Notes under the pieces: model-generated | Seen by the model: only the letters and a program-made list of their open reading frames with translations | Told to the model about the DNA's origin: nothing | Database searches by the model: none | Part shown: piece by piece, positions 1 through 10,610 of the stretch | How positions within the stretch are numbered: position 1 is the first letter of the stretch | How the letters are laid out: every line of letters begins with the position of its first letter | NCBI GenBank assembly: GCA_016946835.1 | Contig: JACVTC010000033.1 | Span: forward strand, 786,001-850,000 | Direction of reading: 5' to 3' | Source of the DNA: Neocallimastix lanati (nom. inval.) | Lineage: Eukaryota; Neocallimastigomycota; Neocallimastigomycetes; Neocallimastigales; Neocallimastigaceae | Length of the DNA: 64,000 bases | Program-made: the position numbers and the translations under genes

Positions 1-125
1 TTTATGGAATGGAAATAAATTTATCATAAAGTAGATTCCTTCGCGTATAATTATAGTTCATTATTAATTTGCTTAAAATTTCAGTAAGGGTCTCTGTAGA
101 TGTGTATGAGGATATTGTTCTAATA
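1..125 (-). CDS. Possible terminal exon of a minus-strand gene (weak)
   Basis: Reading leftward from about 125, an acceptor-like TATTAG is followed by an open frame of roughly 40 codons that ends in a stop at the window edge. It contains the segments SSYTSTETLTEILSKLIMNYN and NLLYDKFISIP. Base composition is clearly richer in G+C than the flanks, as in the coding exons elsewhere in the window. A second short minus-strand stretch with coding character lies near 300-400. The leucine-spaced segment faintly recalls the N-terminal (REM) motif of Ras exchange factors, but I would not name it on that. It could also be a decayed gene or chance. Confidence 0.25.
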
Positions 126-723
126 TATGTATAAGCGTATATATATATATATATATATTTTTCTCTATTGAATAAGTTTTGCTATATTTTCATAATTTTA
201 TTTTACTTTTTAGTAATTTTCTATTATCAACTACTTTATATTTTTTTTTTAGGTGTTCTTCAATTTTTCAATCTTGATCATCGTTTTTTCAAATTTTCAA
301 TCAGTCTTTTATTAGTATTCCTTAAATCGACACAACTTTCATTATCAAAATTTAAAATTCCAATTTATTTTTCTTTGATATAATATTGTGTCAGGCAAAA
401 GATTCCTTTGATAGTAATCTTTTTAAGAGTCAGATGAGACTCTTAATCTGTTAATTGTCAGGAATTTTAGAGTTCATCATTATGTCAACTTTATTAGTAT
501 ATTTTATGATAAAGAATTATTAGTGCCTAATTATTCTAAAAAGCTTTTACATTAATACATTGTGGTGTATATATTATATTACCATATTTTACAACACATT
601 TTAATTTATTCACATTTATATGTATTATTTATATTTATTTAATTACATTTATTTGGGAGTGTTACAATGTGACGTTTATATTTCTATAATTTAGTTTTTT
701 TTTTTTCTTTTTGTTTTTTATAG
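126..723. other. A+T-rich stretch with weak minus-strand coding signal
   Basis: No convincing plus-strand gene. On the minus strand around 300-400 there are short open pieces, for example FDNESCVDLRNTNKRLIENL, that could be a further exon of the left-edge gene. An inverted repeat TAAGAGTC/GACTCTTA with a short loop lies near 425-446. Confidence 0.3.
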
Positions 724-955
724 ACTGAAGACTATTGTCTCCCCCATATGTTAATATGGGTGTATGTTTAACTACCATACAGGTACGGCATCGCAACTCC
801 CCATAAACAAAGAAGCTCCATATAGAAGCACTCTACACGATCCTCAAAGGAAAGCAGAGCCCACTATAGATAGCCTCTTTGCCATCCCAGAGGGGCTGGA
901 AACTGTAATCCTCTCAGACAAGGCTTACCCAATGGGATTCTTAAAGTGTTAGAAA
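724..955 (+). other. GC-rich island; 62-codon ORF or structured RNA
   Basis: This 230-base block is near-balanced in base composition inside DNA that is otherwise almost pure A+T, with sharp edges. It follows a T-run ending TATAG, like a splice acceptor. An ATG at 764 opens 62 codons that stop exactly at the right edge of the island (953-955, TAG just after the last codon). Near its left end are two consecutive perfect stem-loops: CCCATAT/ATATGGG with loop GTTA (about 744-761) and TGTATG/CATACA with a 9-base loop (about 761-781). I do not recognise the protein. The island could be an exon, a structured RNA, or a piece of foreign or mobile DNA; the composition argues that it is not ordinary intergenic sequence. 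Confidence 0.45.
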
Positions 956-1256
956 ATATGCTATAATTTAATATCAATAGTTTTTTAATATTTTTTTAAC
1001 ATAAATATAAATAAATAAATAAATAAATAAAACTGTGTTAATTATTAAAAAATAAATAAAAAGTATTTTATTTTCTAGTATATAAAATAAAATATTTTCT
1101 TAAAAACACTGTATAATTAAAAAAAAAATAATAATAAAAAACAAAAATAAAAATAAATAATAAATTAATATTAATTAAATAATTAATTAAATATTAATAG
1201 TAAATAATTAAATAAATATTAATAGTACATAATTAAAATAAATATATTACTTTTTA

Positions 1257-1294
<38 letters not shown>

Positions 1295-2559
1295 TATTTT
1301 TAAAAAAAATTAATATATAATAAATAATTTAACAATTTAATATAAAGTAACAAATCATTAAATTAATATCTTATTTTATAAACATTTAAAAATAAAATAT
1401 CTTCTAATAAAATACTTTATAATTAAAAAAAGAAAAAACCTTCGTTTTATAAATTAATGTATACATTAAGACAAGAATAATTATCTTTTAATGAATACAA
1501 AAAGAAAAGTACAGGAATTTGAAAAAAAAAAAAAAAAAAAAAAAAAAGGAATTAGGAAAAACTTATGAAATCAATATTTTAATTGAAAAATGCAGAACTA
1601 TAGAAGACCTAGAAATGATATTGTTATGCTACGGTTTAAATATTTAATTAATTTAAATAATATGAATACTGATCTGTAATAAATGACAGAGTAATGATCG
1701 AATGAAAAAAAAATATCAGGATTCTGTCACAATTATTATTAATTAAAAATCTATAATTCTTTAAAATTTTAATATTTTTAAAAAGTTGAATTTATATTAT
1801 ATATATATATATATAATATTTTTATCATTAAATATTTCTAAAATTTTATTTTTTTTTTTTTATTTTAATTTTTTTATTTTTTTTTTTTTTATTTTAATTT
1901 TTATATTTTTTTTTATTAATAACTTTTATATCTATATCATTAATTTTATGAATACCATAAAGTTAATAAACATAAAGGTTAAAAAAAGTTTTTTTTTTTC
2001 AAAACTTTTATTTATTTTTAAATAAAATTTTATTTTTAAAGAATATTTTATTTATATATTTAATCTAAATATTTTATATTAAATAAAGATTAATTTATTA
2101 AAAGAAATGTATCTTAAAATATATATATATATAAAAGAAATAAAAATAAAGAATATTTTATTTTAAAGAATTTATTTTTTTATTTCTTTTTTAAAAAAAT
2201 ATAAAAAAAATAATAAAAATAAAAAAAATCTTTTCCTCAAATATAATATTACATATTAAAATTATTTATTTTAAAAATTATTATTTTTTTTTTTTTTTTT
2301 TTTGTTATTCTATATCTTTTTTATTTTATTTTTATTTTATTTTTGTTAATTTTTTTTTTAATTTAATGACTAATCTGTGTATATATATTTTTAGTGTTTC
2401 TGTCAAACGAAACGGCATAATTTCAACACAATCTAATCATAACCTAATAAATCTGATTTAAATATATTTTATATGAATTAATTTATTAATTGTAACTATT
2501 AATATAATGTAATTGTAATTGTATTACATTATATAATTAAACAATATATTATAAATAAT
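956..2559. other. A+T-rich intergenic DNA, no gene seen
   Basis: Poly-A, poly-T and short TA tracts dominate. The only richer patch is about 2390-2455 (GTGTTTCTGTCAAACGAAAC and following), for which I have no explanation. The small open frames here are low-complexity Phe/Ile/Tyr strings from T-rich sequence. Confidence 0.7.
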
Positions 2560-3315
2560 ACATTTACTAATTTATTTATTTATTTATTTATTAATATTAA
2601 TTAGTTATTTATTATTATTAGTTATTTATTTATTATATTATTTATTATTTATTATTTATTATTTATTATTTATTATTTAATTATATATCTTTTTTTTATT
2701 ATTCAATTATTTATTACTTTATTAATTATTATTAATTATTTAATTATTTATTATTTATTATTTAATTATTTATTATTTATTATTTATTATTTATTATTTA
2801 TTATCTATTATTTATTATTTATTATTTATTATTTAATTATATAATACTCTTTTTTTTGTTATTCAATTATTTATTACTTTATTATTATTTAATTATTTAA
2901 TTATTTATTATTTATTATTTATTATTTATTATATAATACTCTTTTTTTTATTATTCAATTATTTATTACTTTATTATTATTTATTTAATTATTTATTATT
3001 TATTATATGTTATTTAATTATTTATTATTTATTATTTATTATTTATTATTTATTATTTATTATTTATTTATATATATTATTTCTTTTATTTATTTATTTA
3101 TTTATTTATTATTTATTATTATTTATTATTTATTTATATATATTATTTCTTTTATTTATTTATTTATTTATTTATTATTTATTATTATTTATTATTTATT
3201 TATATATATTATTTCTTTTATTTATTTATTTATTATTTATTTATATATATTATTTCTTTTATTTATTTATTTATTATTTATTTATATATATTATTTCTTT
3301 TTTTTATTTATTTAT
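2560..3315. repeat. Composite heptanucleotide (ATTATTT)n and 60-bp array
   Basis: Blocks of ATTATTT repeats alternate with the phrase TATAATACTCTTTTTTT followed by ATTATTCAATTATTTATTA (near 2840 and 2932; a variant near 2685). From about 3065 to 3300 there are five copies of a longer unit starting TTATTTATATATATTATTTC. The same composite phrase recurs in the array at 33.9-34.4 kb. Confidence 0.85.
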
Positions 3316-4068
3316 TTAAAATTCTATTGGTTTATTTAAATATTATTTAATATATTCTAAAAACTTTCTTTTATAATAAAAGAATAGTTGTATATTGATT
3401 GCTAAATTAATAATATAATTTTTAATTTAACATTATATAAAATAAGTAATTTTTTTTTTAAAAAAATAAAAATAAAAAAAAAATTTAAAAACAAAAAATA
3501 TATAAAATTTAAATATAAATAATAAATATATAATAAATATTAAAAATAAATTTAAATATTAAATAGTAAATAATTTTTATTCTTAATTTAGTCAATAATT
3601 TTTTTTTTAACAATATATAATTAATTATTGAACGGCATATAAACTGAAATAACTTTTTAGTTAATAATTTTGTTTTTAAAAAATTAAAAATTATCTAATT
3701 TATATTGTTTTTACATTATATTAAAAAATTTATAAAAAAAAAAAAAGATTTTATTTTTTTAGAACTTATTTTATTACTGTTATTTTTACTTTTTTTATCA
3801 ATAGTTCAATTATTAAACATAAACTATATATATAGGAAATAATAAAAATTTAAATAGTTGAAATTTAGAACTATAAAGTACAATATAATTAAATTTCAAA
3901 ATTTAAAATATATATATAAATATCTCAACTTTAAATAAAAAATCAAAATTCTATAAGGAATAAAAAAAGAAAAGTTTTTTCTTTTTTCAATTATCAATTT
4001 GACATAATAACCATAAACTTAATAAAAATATATATATATAATTTAATATCTGTAAATATTTATTTAAA
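3316..4068. other. A+T-rich DNA upstream of the membrane-protein gene
   Basis: No gene seen. This stretch must contain the promoter of the gene at 4069, but it is so A+T-rich that I cannot pick out a TATA box or start site. Confidence 0.6.
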
Positions 4069-4455
4069 ATGGAAAATATACCTTCTTCATCCACCACATT
4101 CCAAGTTTCAACACAAACCAAAGTACTCGCTACTTTAAATAAAATTAGTGGAAGTATATATAATGGTACGACACCAGATTACACCAATAAAGTTTTCAAT
4201 CAATCTGATAGCCCATTAAAGGAAATTGATGATGAAAGCAACGGTAGCTCTAAAACCCTTCCAATAATACTAATTATTATTGCCGCTGTAATTGTTATAC
4301 TTGTTATTCTAGTTTTACTCATTAGACATTTTAAAAAGAATAAGAAAAATTCAGATAGTTTACCTACGTACAATTCAAAAAGTAACACTACTGAGCAACA
4401 AAAATTCCTTGATATTCAAGAAAAAATAGATAGACCTACAAATGCTAAATACTAA
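4069..4455 (+). CDS. Small single-pass membrane protein, unknown role
   Basis: The 128-residue frame has a normal ATG after an A-rich leader and a real-protein amino-acid mix, unlike the homopolymer frames around it. Residues 1-62 are Ser/Thr/Asn-rich with three N-glycosylation sequons (N32-G-T, N44-Q-S, N58-G-S). Residues 63-85 form one strongly hydrophobic helix, followed at once by the basic stop-transfer stretch RHFKKNKK, and then a polar tail of about 40 residues. No cleavable signal peptide is visible, so the helix probably acts as a signal anchor with the N-terminus outside (inference from the positive-inside rule). The tail holds LPTY, an LPxY form of the PPxY motif that binds WW domains of Nedd4/Rsp5-type ubiquitin ligases; whether it functions is unknown. 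I recognise no family. A promoter-like signal is not distinguishable. Confidence 0.7.
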   Translation: MENIPSSSTTFQVSTQTKVLATLNKISGSIYNGTTPDYTNKVFNQSDSPLKEIDDESNGSSKTLPIILIIIAAVIVILVILVLLIRHFKKNKKNSDSLPTYNSKSNTTEQQKFLDIQEKIDRPTNAKY

Positions 4456-4989
4456 TGCTAAATAGAAAATTTATTTATTTTATATTATTATATTTTTTTT
4501 TTTTTCAAGATATATTATTTCAACATTAATATATACAAAAAAAAAAAAAAAATAAAAATAAAAAAAATAAATAGATAAATTAAATGAATATTATTACAAT
4601 ATCCATTCTAGAATAATAACTTTAAAATTGTAAAAATCAGTACTATAAACAATATATATATGTATTTTCTATGTAATATTAGTTATTCAAAAGAGTTCCA
4701 ATTTTTTTTTTTTTTCAATTTATATAGTATACATTCTAGATTAAAAGATGAAAATATATATAAATATATATATAAATGTAGATTATAAAAAATATTGTTA
4801 TTTTTTTTTTCAACGAATTTTTTACAGTAATTTTTTTTTTCAATATACATAGTATTAATTTCATAATGTAATTTATTTGAATATAAATATAAATATATAT
4901 ATATATATAATAAAAAATAAATAAATAATATTCTTTAGAAATTACCTTAAATAAAATAAAGTATTTTCATATTTAAATAAATTCATTAT
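4456..4989. other. A+T-rich downstream region, no gene seen
   Basis: The 3' flank of the membrane-protein gene holds T-runs and TA repeats and nothing with coding character. Confidence 0.65.
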
Positions 4990-5220
<231 letters not shown>

Positions 5221-5271
5221 TTAGAAAAAAGTTATAATAATTTTTTTTTAAAAAAAATAAAAAATAAATAT

Positions 5272-5365
5272 ATTAAATATGTTTTAAATATTGAAGTATA
5301 TATTTATTCTCTTATAATCATCATCTAACTGTAAATAATATTATTTAATTTCATTTTTTTCTTTC
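5272..5365. repeat. Dispersed repeat, copy 1 of 2
   Basis: About 95 bases containing ATATTGAAGTATATATTTATT and, further on, ATTATTTAATTTCATTTTTT. A clearly related sequence lies at 13648-13733 in the same orientation. The copy here sits just upstream of the LINE relic, so it may be a scrap of that or another mobile family. Confidence 0.6.
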
Positions 5366-5489
5366 TTTCAAAGGTAAATAACAAAGAAAATTTAATTATT
5401 AATTTACCTTTTCTTATTTTTCTTGACCTCAATAAAAAAAAAAAAAAAAGAAAAAAAAGCTTATAATTTAGATAATTTAGTTTCTATTT

Positions 5490-6730
5490 ATAATATACTT
5501 AACAAAACTTAGTAATATTGGTATTTGTGGCATATACCATTAATTTATTATTAATCTATACTTTACTTCGAAAGAAAATACAAAATTTAATGATAAAAAA
5601 ATTTCCAATACATCTTGGTGTTTGTCAAGGATATTCCTTATCATCTATTTTTTTTTTCTTTTAATATATTTATTACTAACAAATTTGATAAATACAAAGG
5701 ATATAATGTCATTAAAGAAAGAAAAAAAGTATTGTGGTGGACTATTTGTTGATGACTTTGTTTTGTTGGTTCCTATTAAATCCTCTCTCTCTTAAAAATC
5801 TTTTAAGCAACCCTTATAATAGGGGGGGGTTATAAATGAAATGTCTTTCGGAATTAGTAATTGTATTACCCTTGTTGTTAAATCAAAGAATTTTATACCT
5901 TCGAAACATTATGAAAATCCTACATTTAAGTTTGGCATGAGCCATTGATTAAGCACTAATCAATATAAATTTCTTGGAATAATAATTTTCAATGAATCAT
6001 TGAATTTAGAGCTTATTATTTTTAAAATGAATAGTAAAATAAATTATTGGGTTAACTCTTTCCTTAAATTTTTAACCCATAAGAATGTACCTTTCTACTT
6101 CTAATACTCGTATTCTAATTTCCTTTGTTCTTAGATCTGTTGTTTACTATTCATTTTTATTATGATCACATAAAAAGAACACTGGAAAAAAAAAAAAAAA
6201 AAATTAAATTGATTTTTAATCAATGTTTGTTTTGGAATTTTGTTTTTTAAAAATATTATAAAATCTCTTATATCACTATTTATAATTTATCTTAATAAAT
6301 TTTTATATCTCCTATAGAAAATTTTAGTGCTAATGAATTATTTGATGTTTTAAAAAGTAGAAAATGTCTTCTTGTATTATTTCTCATTTAATTAAAAATA
6401 TTCCAATACTTTCTTATTATTCATGGTCCAATAAAAAAAAATGCATAAATTAACAATATAAAAAAAAAATAAAAAAAAAAAACAATAATAAACTTCCTGG
6501 GAAAATGTTCGTTATTCAAGTACTCCTATGATTAGACCAATTAAATACAAAAAGTTTAAATTTTGGCTTTAAAAAATTTATACAACGTTTATCATTAATA
6601 TTTGTCACTATTTCCATTGATGTTCATCTTTCTTAAATAGAGGAAGTTACATTCGAAAATCATGAAGAGTGGGAAAATGCAATTTAAGAAGAACTTAAAA
6701 ATTAATAAGATAATAATACTTTTCACTTTT
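5490..6730 (+). mobile_element. Decayed LINE (non-LTR retrotransposon) reverse-transcriptase relic
   Basis: Scattered pieces in all three plus frames match the order of a LINE reverse transcriptase. Around 5602-5640 the piece FPIHLGVCQGYSLSS corresponds to the family's GVRQGCPLSP block. At 5733-5780 CGGLFVDDFVLLVP carries the catalytic Asp-Asp (5751-5756), with Val-Asp-Asp where many LINEs have Ala-Asp-Asp. About 5838-6060 gives a SFGISNCITLVVKSKNF-like piece and then YKFLGIIIFNESLNLE, the usual downstream order. Weaker C-terminal resemblance continues past 6400 (SWTKE-like). Stops and frame changes are frequent and no endonuclease domain is seen, so this is a 5'-truncated, long-dead copy. 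Clade assignment would need a profile search. Confidence 0.7.
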
Positions 6731-6759
6731 GTTAAATATGTTCCAAAAAAAAAAAATAA

Positions 6760-7805
6760 AAATGAAAATAAAAATTATTTCTTCAAAGTAGGTTTTTACT
6801 GATAAATATCATGATGTATATATTATCACGATGAGAAAAGCAAGTCTTGTAATTAGAGGCTTTTGACAAGGACAAGGTATCTACTTTAATCTATCCTATT
6901 TTCCTACTCTAAATATAGAAACTCTAGAATTAATTTACTCTTTTACAGATAAATAAAAATTGACCTATTTATTTATCAATTAAATATTAAATTTTCATAT
7001 CTCGATTTTCAGACTAAGATAAGGAAATCTAAATGTTAATTCCTCAAGAAATTTCTAATTTTGGGAGAGGGATGATGGAAATTGAAAAAGGCATTATACG
7101 ATTCTGAAACAATTTGGCCCGACAATAGAATAAAACCATCTCTAAATTTTTAATTAAAAAAGTATATACCTATTTGATAACATAAAAATATATTTAAATT
7201 AAGAAAAATAAAAAAGAAAAAATACTAGTTTTGATAGATGACATGGTTATAATGGGTGTAAATAATGAGACAACAAAAAAAAAATATTATTATAAAGAAA
7301 AATTTTAAAATACCAATATCTGAACAAATAAATTATATTCTTGAAATTGAAGTAAAGAATATCTACAATAAATATATAATTTCCAAGGAAAATTATATTA
7401 ATAAAATTTTAGAAAATTTAAAATTTAAGAAATATAAGAAAAAAAAAAGGTACACCAATGTGTAGGTTAAAAATATCAAAAGTGAGAATAATAAATCATT
7501 TAATAGAATCTTTTACAAAAGTGCCATTGGCATGTTAATTTACTTATCCAAATGTACTAAACCTGACATTTCTTTTGCAGTACATAAAGCTACAAGAAAT
7601 TTAGAAAATCGTACTATTACAGATTGGATAATAATATTAATTTATTAAAATATTTTAAGTAACACAAAAAAAACTTCAAAATATGCTATGATGGTGAAGG
7701 CGAAATTACCGGTTACATTGATTCAGATTTTTCTGGAGACATCAGAGAAAGAAAATTAACTTTAGGACATATGATCCTAATGGGTAAAAATCCTATTAGT
7801 TAGAC

Positions 7806-7840
<35 letters not shown>

Positions 7841-7970
7841 AATCGTAGCTACGTCAACAGCAGAAGCTGAATACATTAGCACTTCAGAATGTGTAAAAAA
7901 AGGTCTTAGAAATAAATTAAAATGCATTAAATATAAAAATTTAAAAATAAATCCTAATTATGCATATTAG
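6760..7970 (+). mobile_element. Ty1/copia fossil, reverse transcriptase to RNase H part
   Basis: Plus-strand pieces follow the order of a copia polyprotein. First is a KARLVxxGF-like start and a PTLNIETLELIYSF segment near 6900. Next is the region of the reverse-transcriptase active site near 7235. At the end is a typical copia RNase H (YIDSDFSGD near 7720; ATSTAEAEYISTSE near 7850). The element is broken in many places and carries expanded poly-A tracts, so I take it to be old. No long terminal repeats could be matched around it with confidence. Confidence 0.75.
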
Positions 7971-8096
7971 TATATATTCTCACCAACATAATATTATAAT
8001 AAATCAAATAAAGGAAATAAGAGAAATTGAAATATTTATTATGATGATGTTTTTAATAACATAGTAAAGTAAAATAAATATATATTATAGCAGTAA

Positions 8097-8145
<49 letters not shown>

Positions 8146-8214
8146 TATTAAATAAGTAATAATTTTAAAAAGAAAAAAAATTTAATAATAATAATAATAT
8201 AATAATAATTATTG

Positions 8215-9019
8215 ATAATTATTTAACTAAAGGTCATTCTACTGACCACTGTAAATATAATCTTTTAATTAAAGAAAGTAATAAATCAGATATTAATAAT
8301 AATAAAAATTATAAATTTTCCAAAAAAAAAAAAAATAAAATTTCTTCTAAAAAGATATCATAAAAATAATTATCACTCCAGTTATATTATAAATAATAAT
8401 GAAAATGAAGATAATAAAAACAACAATAATATTATTTCTGAAAATAATTATGAAGATGAAGATGAAGTATATATTAATTTTTTACATGAAATATTTCAGT
8501 CATTCAAAATTGTAGTAATGCAACAATAAAAAATTATACTAATTCTACTCATTGGATTATTGATAGTGGTACTGGCATAAATTTAACTTATAATAAAAAC
8601 AATTTAAGTAATTTAAGTAAAATAAATAATAAAAATATTATTTATCCAAATGGTAATTTAGATAAAGTTAAAAATGTAGGTACTTATAAAGGCAAATTTA
8701 AAAACAACAATTTCGTATTATCAAACGTTTATTACGAGTCAAACATTCAAAACAATTTAATTTCTACTCATTCCATTCTTGAAAATGGATGTAATATTAT
8801 TATAAAACACGTAAATAATAAAGATCATTTAAAAATATATAAAAATAATCTCATTACAAATATCGTTGCTAATGAAGGAAACTTGTTCACGTTTGATACA
8901 ATTCCTACTAATAATATAATCTCTAAAAATTACGTAAACAATATTGATACTAATTTATGGCATGCTCGTTTAGGTCATTACTTTAACAATAATATTAAGG
9001 ATTTTGTTATTTATCATTA
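8215..9019 (+). mobile_element. Ty1/copia fossil, gag-end to protease and pre-integrase part
   Basis: The piece begins with a zinc-knuckle-like CxxH/C remnant near 8235. It continues with an aspartic-protease start (HWIIDSGTG, near 8550) and ends at a GAG-pre-integrase motif (LWHARLGH, near 8955). This is the 5' half of copia pol, yet it lies downstream of the 3' half at 6760-7970. The two are therefore separate copies or a rearranged one. It is broken, with several breaks, though less decayed than its neighbour. Confidence 0.7.
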
Positions 9020-9906
9020 AAGTGTATTTGTATTTATGTTTTATGTAAATTAATTATTACAATTTTTTTTTTTTTTTTTTTGATGTATAAATATATGTTA
9101 ACATTTATGTTAATTATTTTATGTAACTTGTATATACGTAACAAATTATATAAAACAAATATGTGTAGTAACATATTTGTATATTAATAATAATTATTAA
9201 ATATTAAATTTATATCTTTTTTGATAATAATTTTTTTATTTTATTTTATTTCTATATATATTATTATTAATAAAATTATAATATTCGTGCAATTATAATA
9301 ATAATTTTAATACCCAAAATTTAAAAGTAAGTCCTCTATTTCTAATATAAATAATTTAATCTATTTATAAGAAAAAAGTAATATATTAGTAATACATTCT
9401 AATATATAGAACTATATTAATTTTATATGAATTAAAGTATTATAATTATTATAATTATAAATTTTACTAAACAACCATTATTAAAAAAAAAAAAAAAAAA
9501 AAAAAAAACATTTTTTATAAAATATTACACATAAAAGTCTCGCATAACACAAATATCTGCATGTGATTTAAATTCTATATAAAACATCATGAATATACTA
9601 TCCTCTGTTCTTTTTAAACCATAATATATTCATTATTATTATATTAAATATATACATACTTTTCATAAAAATGAAAAGTATGTATTTATTATTATAATTA
9701 TTAACCATATTTGTAAGCCTTTTAATAATAATTTAAATAATAAATAATAATTAATTAACAAATTATAAATAATAATAATAATGTATAATATTAATACTTT
9801 TTTTTTTTTTTTTTTGATTAAATATAATATATATAATATATCATTCTTATTAAATATATTGGTATAAAAGTCATTTTATAAAATAACACTTTTATTGATA
9901 AGACTT

Positions 9907-9973
<67 letters not shown>

Positions 9974-9978
9974 GCTAA
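9020..9978. other. A+T-rich DNA; possible solo-LTR-like piece
   Basis: No gene is seen. The segment 9080-9660 includes TATGTAACTTGTATATACG and, at its end, TATAAAACATCATG followed by CTATCCTCTGTTC. A loosely similar arrangement occurs at 32710-32900. Both might be LTR remnants of the copia family, but I could not define ends or a target duplication. Confidence 0.3.
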
Positions 9979-10460
9979 CTGATGAAGTTTATGGTCCACT
10001 AACTTAATTAACCAATAAGCTTATGTCTGGTCTTATATATTTTTTTCAATATACTTATATTTTCGAATATAATATAATATTTGTTCTTATATCAAAACAA
10101 AGCTTTTAATTGGAGTTTATATAAACTGATAAACTGTTTTGGAATATAATATAATTTGTTTTTTATATCAAATCAAAGCTTTTAATTAAAGTTTATATAA
10201 ACTGATAAACTTTTGAGGTTTATGTTCAAATAACTTAACTAATTAACCAATAAGCTTATGTCTGTTTAAAAAATTTTTTTAAAAAGAAAAAAAATTTTTT
10301 TTTTTAATTTAATCATATTTTCTAATATAATATAATATTTGTTTTTATATTAAATCAAAGCTTTTAATTGGTGCTTATATAAAATGATTAAATGATGAAA
10401 TTTATGTTTCACTAATCTTAATTTTTTAACCAATAAGCTTATGTCTGGTTAAAAAAAATT
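9979..10460. repeat. Imperfect tandem repeat with a palindromic core
   Basis: Three copies of ACCAATAAGCTTATGTCTG (near 10010, 10246 and 10430) alternate with three copies of TAATATAATATTTG...CAAAGCTTTTAATT (near 10098, 10173 and 10355). Two of the copies carry the perfect palindrome AGTTTATATAAACT. Unit length varies from about 75 to about 230 bases. The block lies immediately upstream of the gene at 10611 and could be promoter-associated or a degenerate small inverted-repeat element. Confidence 0.7.
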
Positions 10461-10610
10461 TTTTTTTAAAATTCACCAAATTTTCAAATTTAATAGTTTT
10501 AAATAAAAGTTTTATTTGTTTTAGTATATAAGAAATAGAACTTTTACTTCCTTTTTTTTTTTTTAATTTGAAATTTTTATTAATAAGTAAAATATTATTT
10601 AAATTATTAG

